64,000 nucleotides of DNA. Source: Vicia villosa (taxonomy: Eukaryota > Streptophyta > Magnoliopsida > Fabales > Fabaceae). Below are positions 1 to 10,610 of the stretch, piece after piece. The stretch is from assembly GCF_029867415.1 (NCBI RefSeq), contig NW_026705398.1, forward strand, positions 124,001-188,000, read 5' to 3'. The notes under the pieces are model-generated. The model was not told the origin of the DNA. It ran no database searches and was given only the letters and a program-made list of their open reading frames with translations. The translations under genes and the position numbers were made by a program. Positions within the stretch are counted from its first letter, which is position 1; every line of letters starts with the position of its first letter.

Positions 1-2472
1 AGGTGTAAAAGTTTCTTTCTCATACAATTTAACACCCTTAATCATAAACTGGGGCAGGGTAGTTACTCAGTTAATCCAATTATGCTAGCCGTTGTTTACG
101 CAAATAATGATGGGTTTCCGTGACCATTAAGTCAGACAGTCAATATCCACCAAAAAAATAAGAAGAATTGTTAAGTCAAAAACCTATGAAGGAGACTTAT
201 CAAAAAGCCAAACATCCCGCTGACTGTAATCTCAAAATGAACAGTTCAGGCAAAAGTTAGGGATAACAAAGTCAAAAAAGAGGTTGCTACAAATCCTCGA
301 AAAAAGAAAATATTACCAAAAAAAGAAAAGGTGACCGTCTGTCGGTGCTGAAACCACCATCAAATGTCAATGTCATAACTTCAAAGCTCTGTTAGGACTT
401 AAATGCAAAGTTAACTGAGCCTAGGACCGAAGAACATCACGAAGATTGGGATGGGTACAAATAAAATTTGAGCCATTATCCTTTGTTTCTTAAACCGTGA
501 ACCAAGCCACGTTACATCCCTTGAAATTCCTAACTGGAGCATGGTTAGTTCGAAAGCGTACTATTACCAAAGGTATCCTGACTCCTTAAGGTTTACCATA
601 AACATTGAACCGATATCATGTTTTTACAAATATCGCTTTCTTACATCTCTGTTTTTACTAAAAACCGTTTTTAAACTTCAAGACAGACATATGCATTACA
701 TTTTTATGAGTGTCATTATAAAATATTTGTGTCTACATAAGTTCAAATGTTTGGCATCAGGAAGGATCTGCATGGGGCATAACTAATGACTAAAAGTCCT
801 CCCGACAAATAAATTTGCAGAGACGTCACGTATGCATGACTCGATCAGCTAAAAGCTTTTTTATACAAGGGGCATGACATATTATTATCCCATCTACTGG
901 GGGAAAGCTGGTCATGATTCATAGAATCTCTCAGAGGCACTAAACAACCAGAGAAGTTAGTCCATCACTGGGGCCAGGTCACATCAGTTACAAATATCAA
1001 CAAATGCTATTTAGCTACTAGCATCAGATGATGTCAGTATCTGTCTCTCCTTTGAATTTCCAACTCCAAACTCAAGTATCAAGCATATCGGTCTACTGAT
1101 TCCAGGGGCAGGTATAAGCCCGCAAGCGAAAGACCATAAAAGTGTTTTGCAACAGCAAGTACTCAAAGACATCGGGCAATGGAAAGTTGAAATCTCTGGG
1201 AATTTTGCCCAAAAAGCAGCTTTCACAATATATCCCCACATAGCAATCCTCAAGAAGTTATCTTCAAGCGATCTCTTCCCAACAGAGACTTGGTTCCCCA
1301 ACGGAGTTTATACCTCCGACATTGCAGGTTCTCCGACACAATCTTCTTCTCCAGCATGGTTTGTTCAAACTCGCTGTCTCCATTAAAAGTTGACACTCAC
1401 AGATGAGCCTGGTTAGATATTACATCAGAAGACTATTCTTCTCTCTTGTCCCTAGGATATATCAGGATCAGATTACTCAAGTTACTCTCATCCCTCAAGC
1501 GGTAATCAAAAATCCCCAGCTGGATATCATCGGACGAAAGACGAGAATTCTCAAGCCCCTTGTTATTATCTCAACAACATACAAAGATTTATTTCCTCAA
1601 CCAGCAGTTGCTATATAAGAGTTATCAATATGCTTCGACTATATAGCCCATCCTTGCATCATTCATAAATACATGCATAACATACAGTACTCTCGTTTAT
1701 TTCGAGAATCTCAATACATGCATCATGATATTGCATAAAACTAATCTTTCCTCTTTCAGGTCACTTCATAATCAAAATAATATTATCACCCAAGTACGGT
1801 GCAAATACAATCGTATCAACGATTCAATCTTAACACTCATTCAAGACAAATACAATTCTGATGCCTCATTCCAGGTCTTTCTTCAAAGATAATGCAGAAA
1901 CAATCAAAGAACTTATCATCCTTTCTAGGTAATCTTTTCTAAGATGATTCATATCCTTTCTAGGAGCCTTTCTAGGTAGTATTGTTTAAGACGTATCATA
2001 TCCTTTCTAGGAGCCTTTCTAGGTAGTCTTGTTTAAGACGTATCATATCCTTTCTAGGAGCCTTTCTGGGTAGTCTTCTCTAAGACGTTTATCATCCTTT
2101 CTAGGAACCTTTCTAGGTAGTCTTTTCTAAGATGTTTCTTATCCTTCTTAGGAACCTTTCTAGGTAGTCTTGTTTAAGATGTTTCATATCCTTTCTAGGA
2201 GCCTTTCTAGGTAGTCTTATTTAAGACGTTTCATATCCTTTCTAGGAGCCTTTCTAGGTAGTCTTGTTTAAGACTTGTCTCAACCTCTTTAGGTAATCTT
2301 CCTTAAGATAGTTATCCAATCTCTTCTAAGACATCTCTTGCCCTTTCAAGGAGCTTCTCAATTAATCTTCTACAAAGACAGTTCTTCCCGAGCATTGGTT
2401 AAAGCCTAATCTCCTTTGCATCAGCCAGGTATCTACCCTATTCAAGAACCTCTTCAGGTAGTCTTCTATAAG
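1..2472 (+). mobile_element. Non-coding 3' region of Ogre-like element X
   Basis: I recognise no protein domain here; open frames are under 100 codons and do not resemble gag or pol. The right part (from about 1640) has short AT-rich motifs, including ATGCATCATGATATTGCAT near 1715, that recur almost identically at 12452-12475 at the start of element Z, so both look like the same class of 3' UTR. A 47-bp array follows, then solo LTR S1 interrupts, and the region resumes at 8027, leading to a polypurine tract and LTR L1. This layout (pol, long 3' UTR with tandem repeats, PPT, LTR) is known for Ogre elements of legumes. The coding part would lie left of the window. For 1-1640 I can say only that it is probably continuous with this element. 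Confidence 0.5.
1911..2330 (+). repeat. 47-bp tandem array in 3' UTR of element X
   Basis: About eight imperfect units; CATATCC anchors fall at 47-bp steps (1950, 1997, 2044). Each unit holds two copies of CCTTTCTAGG followed by a TAGTCTTGTTTAAGAC-like segment, so there is a shorter sub-repeat inside. Units decay toward the right edge. The array continues across the S1 insertion: joining 2472 to 8027 restores another AGGTAGTCTTCTATAAGAC-like unit. Tandem arrays in the Ogre 3' UTR are a known source of satellite DNA in Fabeae. Confidence 0.9.
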
Positions 2473-3736
2473 TGTCATACCCTAATTTTTGACCCCCCTG
2501 AGATGACATATCTTCAGGATTTTCATCAGGTTAAAACAAGTACCCAGAGCAGTCATTTCTTCATCTGGCATTCAATCAAGGATGTTCAAAGACAAGAAAA
2601 CTCAGGCAAAGGATTAATCAATAGAAGGATTAGTCTCTAACACAATCATAGGACTCAAAAGCTTCATTTTTATATTCACCTATGATTGATTAGACACCCA
2701 GTCATCTGAGTACAGGTTTACTCAGGTCACCAGACTAGGGTTTTTGAGCCTATCAAGGACTAAAATCAGGGATCGCCTTTGGGAAACCCTAAAAAGCCCC
2801 AGGGGATCATTCAAAGACATCAATTATCTTCAAATAGCTCATATGACAAGATCCACTGGACATCACACCTCAATTCAAAGCCTACATTCATCATTTTCAT
2901 CTGGTCGACAATTAGGGTTTTGACCTAATTCACCAAGATAGTTGACTTTTAATTAGGGCATGGATCCAAAACTCAAGACATGATTCAATAACCTCTACTA
3001 CCTCAATATAACCCATTTACATCACTCATTTGAGGAGAAGATCTTAATTCCACACAAAAGTCCAAAATCTCACTTTATCTGGAAAAAGTTAACTGTATGG
3101 GATCACCTTTGACTTTTAAGATTTTTGGTCAAACCATGACTTTCAAAGATCAATATCATCAATATATGGATATTAAAGTCATTTGACCAAAGAAATTCAA
3201 GAAGAATCATCAAGGAGCAAAAAGTCGGGAATTAGGGTTTTTGAGGGCATTGTGGGAACTCAAAATTTCACTTACACAACTCAAAAAACTTCCAACATGA
3301 AAGTTGTAGATCTTGCAAAATAAAACAACATCTTACAATGCAACATTTTTCAAGAAATCAACCATTTGTGCACATGACCTCACTTATGGATGCTACACGA
3401 CCCATAACACATTTGAAAACATGCCATGCATTCATTTTCACCATGACATGAGAATTAAGGAAGATTCCCAAAACAAGAACATGTGATTATGTAATGATTA
3501 CATTTGGGAATTTTTGGCAAATTGATGAATCACCCAAGGAATCTTCTCACTAACCAATTAGAGCCCTCCTCTGAATCAGAAATGTCCCCTAAGATCATGC
3601 AAGATCAATGGTTGGGGAAGCTAGCCCGAAAATGCATCATTGCTTTGGGATATTTTCAAATTTTCTTCATGGCTAAGAAACCAAACTCACTTCACTAAGC
3701 AAGCTCACTCTCTCAATCAGTACTGAATCATTTGCC

Positions 3737-3744
3737 TATAAATA
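3737..3744 (+). promoter_or_regulatory. TATA box of LTR S1
   Basis: TATAAATA within TGCCTATAAATAGAGGGC. S2 has the matching CCTATAAATA at 24225-24232. The U3/R boundary would lie about 30 bp downstream, near 3770, where a T/C-rich leader begins. Confidence 0.75.
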
Positions 3745-4690
3745 GAGGGCTCTTTCTCATTCAGAAAACACACCAAAGCAACCATATTCCTTTCTTTCTC
3801 TTTCTCTTCTCATGCTTATGGTTTTTCAAAGTTCTTTGGCAAGAAGAATCGTTTTCTTCAAACCAGAGCTTATCTTTGGAAAGTAAGCATTCTAACATCT
3901 CAAAGGGGTTCATTTGAGGTGATCCAAGCACCTGGATCACTTCTGTAAGTGGAGGAACACCATTGTTGCTCTCACTTTGGAGCTGTTGCAGTTGGAGGTC
4001 CATAGAGCAATTCAGAAGGTTTCCAACAAAGCCAAGCATCCAGACATGTTCCTCAGGTCATAGTGAAGTTGTTCAGATGGCTGCAGCTCATCTGTAACTC
4101 AAGATTCATCACTCTCCATGTCCACTTGAAGCTCAAATCGAGGGAGGTCCGTAGAGCAATTCAGGAGAATTGAAGTTACAATAAGCATTCAGTTAGCATC
4201 ACTGAGTCCCAAGGAAGCTTTTGGGATCATTCATACAAGCCCAGGTGCTCTCTATCATCCTCACGACCTCCATTTTCAGAGGTAAGTTTTTGAACTCCAT
4301 CTCTTTAATTTAAGTACTCTTTGTGATAAAGCTCGATTCTATCTTGTTCAGCATCATCAGAGGATTGAAAACCCTCTATCATCATTCATTTATTCCTCTT
4401 GTTTGTCATTTAATTTCAAATTTAGGGTTCATGTGTTCTTAGAGTTCTCTGAGAAATTAGGTAGCTATAGTTAATATAAATAAATGTTAGTTACATATCT
4501 GGATTCGTGAGGTGATTTAGAACAAGATTGATGTTTACATCATGTCATTTAGTTGAGAAACCAGAGAGTTAGGAATTTGAAAATCTTTGAGCTCGAGGAA
4601 GAAGACGACTATGGCCATGGCGCGCAAATTTCAAATCTCTGGGCAAAGTTTATTTTATTTTTAATGATAGGCGTTTTCTAAACGAATGAA

Positions 4691-4776
4691 TAACTTGCCC
4701 TAGTGGCCTCACATGCGCTCTTAGTCTCCTCATGCCTCAAGTCTGGGGTTCGAATCCCCCTCGCCCCAGACTTTTT
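4691..4776 (+). other. tRNA-like module 1 in LTR S1
   Basis: A weak A-box (TTGCCCTAGTGG, 4695-4706) is followed by a perfect B-box GGTTCGAATCC (4747-4757) and a T-run at 4772-4776. The B-box sits in the loop of a perfect 10-bp inverted repeat, AAGTCTGGGG (4739-4748) and CCCCAGACTT (4764-4773). It is not a functional tRNA: no full cloverleaf or acceptor stem could be drawn. It may be a relic of a tRNA-derived SINE or a selected Pol III-like or structural element. S2 has the counterpart at 25181-25256. Confidence 0.55.
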
Positions 4777-4857
4777 GTTTCTTTTATTTTTCCATGATTT
4801 ACCACTTGTTTGAAAATATAATGAACTGGGTGTGTATCATAAACACCAAGCACGGTT

Positions 4858-4930
4858 TGGCCCAATGGTGTTATTTTGAGCTGGTGACTTAGAGGGCGTG
4901 TGTTCAAACCTTGGAGGAGACAAACCCAAT
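4858..4930 (+). other. tRNA-like module 2 in LTR S1
   Basis: A-box TGGCCCAATGG (4858-4868), B-box GTGTTCAAACC (4900-4910), and a six-T run shortly after. The A-to-B spacing of about 40 bp is tRNA-like. It lies about 165 bp downstream of module 1. The S2 counterpart (25335-25387) has an even better consensus A-box. Confidence 0.55.
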
Positions 4931-5388
4931 TTTTTACCACTATTTTTCTTTGTTTTATTCACAAACTTCACATAATTATTTAACCTATCAAATAAACCCA
5001 TTTTCACCTCATTTTTCACACACTTGTTATTTAATATATCTATTTTGTGAATAATCAAAAAAATCATAAAAATATTATTTATTTCATATAATTTTATTAG
5101 GTTTAAAATAGTAGGTTTTAAGTGTTTTCTTAAATACTTTGAAAATATATATATTCATTTTGTTTTAACCTAATTATTTTTTGAATAACTTTATGATAAA
5201 ACCCTAAATTATTTAGGTCTTAATTAGGTATGGATTTCATCTTTGCCTTAATTAAGTTGACTTTTGTCAATATACAAAACTGTTTTCAGTCTCCGATTAA
5301 ACAGATGATTAAGGTTTTCAAACAACAAAACCTTATATCATTTCAGATCATTTTCAACTGTTTTCATAAACAGTAAATCATAATCTAT

Positions 5389-5525
5389 GGGCCTCTAATA
5401 GAGTGTAAGTCCCAACCCCTTTTTATTTTATACAGTCAATGAAATTGTTTCAAACAGTACTTCTTTTTCACTGCTTCACAAACAGTAAATAAGCTTGGGC
5501 CTCTAATAGAGTGTAAGTCCCAACA
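5389..5525 (+). repeat. Repeated GGGCCTCTAATAGAGTGTAA motif in S1
   Basis: Two copies about 100 bp apart (near 5390 and 5492). S2 carries three (near 25818, 25940 and 26066), so copy number varies between members. Just downstream both LTRs also repeat ATTATTCCCGGTGAAAC three or four times (near 5611, 5994 and 6066 in S1). Confidence 0.7.
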
Positions 5526-6531
5526 CCTTTTTCTTTTCATAGTTTGTTTTCCAAAACTGTATTTACAAAATCTTCATTCTGTTTTCAAAACATTCTTCTG
5601 GTATTTGAAGGGCATTATTCCCGGTGAAACTCTTCAGATACCTATGTGACCTTTGTCCATCTTCACTTCTTCTGTTTTCAAAACCCTTAGCTGTTTATCA
5701 TAAATATTCAACTGTTATCAAAACAACAAAAATTACTGGTAAGGCTTTGTACATACTTCTTCAAAGGCCTCCACTCCATCCAGGTTAGGCTTTACAAGCT
5801 TTCAATTTACAGTCTTTGTTTAAATTACTGTCAAATATAAACTATGCATATGTTTGTTTAGAACTACGTTTGAGTGTAAACCTTAGGGCAGTTAAACTAT
5901 ATATATATTATAGGAATATGGCCTAGGATTGAGAATGTCTTCCCGGTGAAGGCTCTTTCCTAATTAGAGATCTGTAGTTCAAACCCCCAAGATGAATTAT
6001 TCCCGGTGAAACATCTTGGCAAAAACTTTAGAGCAAAAAATAGGACACATCCACCCAAAGAGGAATTATTCCCGGTGAAACCTCTTACCCATTTGCTTAG
6101 AGCCAAAATAAGTTCAAAACTACATAGCTTTCTCTTGTGCTATAACAAGGACCCTCGATTAGCCTCCTCTTGGGCTTTGTACAAGGACCCACAGGCTTCT
6201 TAAAAGCATTTCCAGCTTCCTCTTGAGCTTGTATACAAGGACCCATCAGGTTTCTTATAAACATAGGAACAGGTCTTTAGTTACCTTTTACCCTATCCTG
6301 GTGAGTTTCTTCCATTCCTTAAACCAGACTTTAAACAAGCTAAGATTGTCTCAATTTCATATTGAGTACACTTTTTGGAATGAGAGACATGGATAGTCTC
6401 TGTTACCCTTATCTTCATAATTTTTCCTTAGCAGAGTCTAGGATCCATATTTGCTCATCACCAGTAAGAGTCAGCCTTAATCTTGGGCTTTAAAACAAGA
6501 GGTCTCCACTAGATAATCTTTCTGCCATTCA

Positions 6532-6727
6532 TTTTAACAAAAATCCCTGGAAAGGGTTAGCCTCCAAATCATTCTATCATTTTTAACAAAAATCCCTGGA
6601 AAGGGTTAGCCTCCAAATCATTCTATCATTTTTAACAAAAATCCCTGGAAAGGGTTAGCCTCCAAATCATTCTATCATTTTTAACAAAAACCCCTGGAAA
6701 GGGTTAGCCTCCAAAATCAGTCCTTCA
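6532..6727 (+). repeat. 49-bp tandem repeat in LTR S1
   Basis: Four near-identical units with CCCTGGAAAGGGTTAGCCTCC at 6545, 6594, 6643 and 6692, then degenerate copies near 6781 and 6860. The core CCCTGGAAAGGG is nearly palindromic. S2 has the same motif dispersed but not as a perfect array, so the expansion is specific to S1. Confidence 0.9.
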
Positions 6728-7527
6728 AAAACTAAAGATGCATTCTATTAGGAGATAAGTTCCCCAAAAGAGTCAAAAACCCCTGGAAAGGGTCAGCCTC
6801 CAAAAACATGACAAAAAATCAGTCTTTTAACAGACAATTTCTCCAGCTGAGTCAAAATTCCTGGAAAGGGTTAGCTTCCAAAATCACTCCTTCAAATTCA
6901 AAGACTCATTCCTTTAAAAGATAAATTCCCTAAAAAAGAGTCAGCCTCAATTCTGGGCTTTGTACAGAACACCAAAAAACTCCTTAATTTTAAATTCTCC
7001 CCAATAGAGTTATCATTTCAATAAGTCAATAAATCAATCAAAAAAGCCTCAAGCTTGGGCCTCATGCAAGCCAGCTAAAGTCAAATCTTTCATACAGTAG
7101 ATAGACATAGCTTATCTCTATAGAGAGATATTTTTACTACTCTACCACATTCAAACAAACATTACATTTCATTTCAATTTTAATCAAGTCTCCCATTTAG
7201 GATTTTGAAAGGCATGAGCTGGCAGTAAAACCCAGACATGTGGTAACTTTCCCTAATTTGGATGAGCATCTTTCTTTCATTTAAGAGGCATTTGACTGGT
7301 ATACTTGCACATACACAAGTAAGGTCCCCCTCTTGAATGAAATGAATTCAATTATTCTGTCACTCTTTTAATGTTTGTGGTAGAATAGTAGAAATACCTC
7401 TCTGTAAAGATGATTTCATGTCTCTTTATTGTAAACAGAGATTTAATTCAAGCTTCAACCTTGAGCTTCAAGCAAGGCACCAAAAAATAATTAATTTCCC
7501 TAGTTAGTTCCCCGAACTACATTAAGC

Positions 7528-7770
7528 TCTGACTTCCACTAGGGATATGTAGGCATGAGGTTCACAAGGAATCTCAGCGAGCTAATAAAATACCAAAAAT
7601 AGTCAATCTGTCTGTCTGTTTCTTTCCTTTTATTCAATTCAATTCCTTCTCCTAACACAAAGGAGAAACTTTCCCAATCATTAGCAATAAACACAATCAC
7701 AATGACACAGAGAAGGTTCCTGTAGAGTACTACAGATATGTAGGGTGTTTAAACACTTCCCTATGTATAA
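7528..7770 (+). other. Conserved U5 boxes of S1
   Basis: Box 1 is GGGATATGTAGGCATGAGG. Box 2 is a stretch reading roughly GGTGTTTAAACACTTCCC then TATGTATAACCGACCCCC. Equivalents occur at the 3' side of S2 (28311 and 28510), L2 (17827 and 17970), G (minus strand, near 19255 and 19110), and, for box 2, L1 (12286), L3 (43440) and L4. Sharing across diverged LTRs suggests a conserved U5 function or processing signal. Confidence 0.6.
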
Positions 7771-8026
7771 CCGACCCCCCGGACTCCAGAATTTCTAGTC
7801 TAGGTGAAATCCCTACACTTAGCAAACTCCTAGGGTTTAGTTGAGATCTTTTTTTTCCCTTTCCTACTCGTAGGACAATAAGAAAGTTCGTGTGATATCG
7901 TAGGAAGAACTGAAATAAAATTCATCCCACCACGGGCGCATTCTCCTTCCAAATTTCGCGTGAAGGGTCTAGCGTGCCGTCCTCCCAAGTGAAACGGGGA
8001 GGTAAAAAAAACGACACCACAATAAG

Positions 8027-8327
8027 ACATTACTTTATTTTGATGAATCTCTCCTTAAGACACAATCAATGCATATGACTCACTCTAAAAAGCATCTACT
8101 TTAGACAATACTCTGTAAACACCTAGATGGCATCTCTAAGTTCATCACAGACAACTTCCTTCCAACATCCTGATGGCATCCGTAAGCCCATCTCCGATAA
8201 AAGTCCCTTCATCAGCAAGGGCAAATTCCTGGGTATTCTATTCTTCAATCCTCTTCTACCTTCAGATTCCGACAGGCACACAAGCCAATCTACATCCTCA
8301 GGTATAAGAAGATTGAACAGAGGGAGC
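8027..8327 (+). mobile_element. End of element X internal region with polypurine tract
   Basis: Continues the X 3' UTR after S1. It has GATGGCATC...AAGCCCATCTCC repeats (near 8127 and 8172), which also occur at 13271, 13372 and 18157 in element Z. It ends in a purine-rich tract GATTGAACAGAGGGAGC (8311-8327) directly abutting the TGTCATACC start of L1. The same context precedes L3 at 18254-18270, so this is the true PPT/3' LTR junction of an Ogre-like family. Confidence 0.7.
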
Positions 8328-9715
8328 TGTCATACCCCAAAATTTTCCCATCCTATTCCAAGATATTTTGACTCTCAATTGCTCAAGATAATGCAAGATT
8401 CGGACACACTTACTCTCTCTTAAGCAACAAGACCCAAAATTAGGGTTTTTGATTTGATCAAGGAATTTAAATTTCTAATGCCCCAAGTAGACTTCATAGC
8501 ATCTCATATTATTTAAAGCATCCTCATACCAAGTTCCAAGCCCTGATTCACAAGATTGCTCAGTTAATGGCTCAAATGATCAATAATCGACTAGTTGACC
8601 TAAAAGTCAAACTATGGTCAAATCACAGTCAAAATTCCTGATTTTTGGTCAACACCAAATTTTGGAGTTACATTCATCATTTGATCAAGGGTTGATCATG
8701 ATTCATCAAGGAAAGCTCTAAAATCAACAAAAGTCCAAGTTTCTAAATTAGGGTTTTAGGAGAAAAGTCAACCCAACTTTGATTGATCATATCTCTCTCA
8801 TACTTCATCAGAAATTTCCCAACCAAAGCTCATTCTCAAGGAAATTTGATTCTCTAACACTTTGATGTTGGGCCCAAGGTCAAGAAATGCTTCCGCATAA
8901 GAGATATGAGCCAATACATTACAAGTCCTTCTAGAAGATCGCAAAAAGCTGTTTTTTGTCAGGAGTCATATCATCAAGATAAAATCTCCAAATGAAAATT
9001 ATGTTCCAAAGTGGATTATAGAAGACATCCTGGACTTTCCAAAAAGTCCTAGAACATGGTCATATGATAAAAGTTGAAGGAGGTACGAGGAAATGTATTC
9101 CAAAAAGTCCTAGAACATGGTCATATGAACAGGTCCTTCTAAAAGATTGCAAAAAGTCATTTTTTCTCAAAGCTCATAACTTGAACATGGTAGACTCAAT
9201 CGAGATGAAACCAAAAGGAGGCTTTACAGAACATCTTGAGCTTTCTAAAATGGTCGATAACACCTTCATGTGATAAAAATTGAGGGAGATACGAGGCTCG
9301 GGAGTTGGTCAATTTTCAAGGAAAATGCAAAACCCTAATTGTACAATATGGTATTCTTGGACTAATGGGCCTAACATATGGATCCTAAACGTGTCCATGG
9401 ACTCTTTTGGTACTCCTAGACTAATTATTTTATTTTTATATTATTTATTTTATTTATTTGAATTTTAATTCATTTAAATATTATTAAATCATAAAAATAT
9501 GGAATAATTAAGTTTAATCAAAGGTTTTATTTTTTAATCATATCTAAGCATCCAATCATCTTATTTTTTACTCAAAATTCGTGGCAAGAGATATTGGAGA
9601 GAGATGGGAAAGATTGAACACAATTTTGGAAAGATTTGCATACAAATATTCAATCAAATATTTCACCATGATTTCAAGAGATTCATTTGAAGATCATTGA
9701 CCTAATTGCTTCTGT

Positions 9716-9725
9716 TATATATATT
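9716..9725 (+). promoter_or_regulatory. TATA box of LTR L1
   Basis: TATATATAT in a context shared with L3 (41216-41223). About 150 bp downstream is GAGGTAAGTT (9868-9877), a good 5' splice-site match, and acceptor-like TTTTGCAG and AATCGCAG lie at 10217-10240, just before the tRNA-like module. Splicing inside the LTR leader is inference. Confidence 0.6.
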
Positions 9726-10534
9726 GAGAAGGTACAGAAGAATAGGGGACGAAAAACCTAGCCCATAACACCTCTAAAAAGTTCAAAAAAGGGTTCTCAC
9801 TTAGGGCACACAAGTTCTGGACGTTGCAGCCATTATCCTTCCAAGTTAATTGCGTATTTCTCCTCCTGAGGTAAGTTAGGGTAGGTATGGACTACTGCAT
9901 GACTCTCATATAACATACATACCCGTATCTACTTGTTCAATATTTTGTAAATCTCTTGATTCTTCATACTGTATGCATGCGATTGGTTTTATGAAGTTTG
10001 ATGACTTGTGTGAGTTTATAGCATGATTTAGAGGAGATACATGCTCTTGAACCAAAGCTTTAACGCAAGAATATCTAGACACCATGGCTAGGGCAAAACG
10101 GAGGCGCTCCTTCGTTCTCATGCCTCCAAGCATTTTCAGACCGAAACAACGGTGCCATTGAGTTCGTAAGGTGTCAATTAGTAGTTCTGGGTGCGTTTGC
10201 ATTTGTTTGAATCTTGTTTTGCAGGTATTCCAAATCGCAGGTTGAAGATGAGGAAAATAAAGGAAATTTCGCAAGAAATTCCATAAAAGAATTTGCAGCA
10301 ATTTCCGCAGGAAATCCAAGGAAGAAGATGAACAATGCATTTGACCCCCTTGGACCCTGCGTGGACACTTCACCGCGTGCTACTGGCCAGTCAGCGAATC
10401 AACCTATTCTCTCCAACCCTCATTGGTCTATTCATAAGTCAGTGGGCCCAGTTTGTCTTGATTTTGGAAATCCACCATTAATTCATGATTAATATATTTC
10501 GTTTTTTGTTTAAGTTATTGTCAAATAATGAAAA

Positions 10535-10610
10535 CAACTCGATTGGTTAAAGGGAAGAGGATTTGAGTGAGATGGCATGCGTTCGATCCTTGGGGACGAC
10601 AAATATTTTG
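10535..10610 (+). other. tRNA-like module in LTR L1
   Basis: A-box-like CAACTCGATTGGTTAAAGG (10535-10553) and B-box GCGTTCGATCC (10579-10589), then a TTTT at about 10606. It lies about 820 bp downstream of the TATA box, the same distance as the L3 module. It is not a foldable complete tRNA. Confidence 0.5.

Larger units (their letters stand above)
2473..8021 (+). mobile_element. Solo LTR S1 (Ogre/Tat-like, 5.5 kb)
   Basis: Starts TGTCATACCCTAATTTTTGA and ends CGACACCACA, flanked by an exact 5-bp target duplication ATAAG (2468-2472 and 8022-8026). It aligns end to end with S2 (22686-28785), which has its own different TSD, so both are independent insertions reduced to one LTR. Removing S1 restores a tandem-repeat unit of the host element. 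A TATA box on the plus strand gives the orientation. There is no protein-coding content. Compared with S2 it lacks roughly 290 bp near 3365, where S2 has 23570-23860. The size fits Ogre LTRs (about 5-6 kb in pea). Family naming is inference; the solo LTR structure is seen directly. Confidence 0.92.

Noticed and set aside
9906..10373. 155-codon minus frame in L1
   Set aside because: It is antisense to the LTR, not conserved as a frame in L3, and without known motifs.
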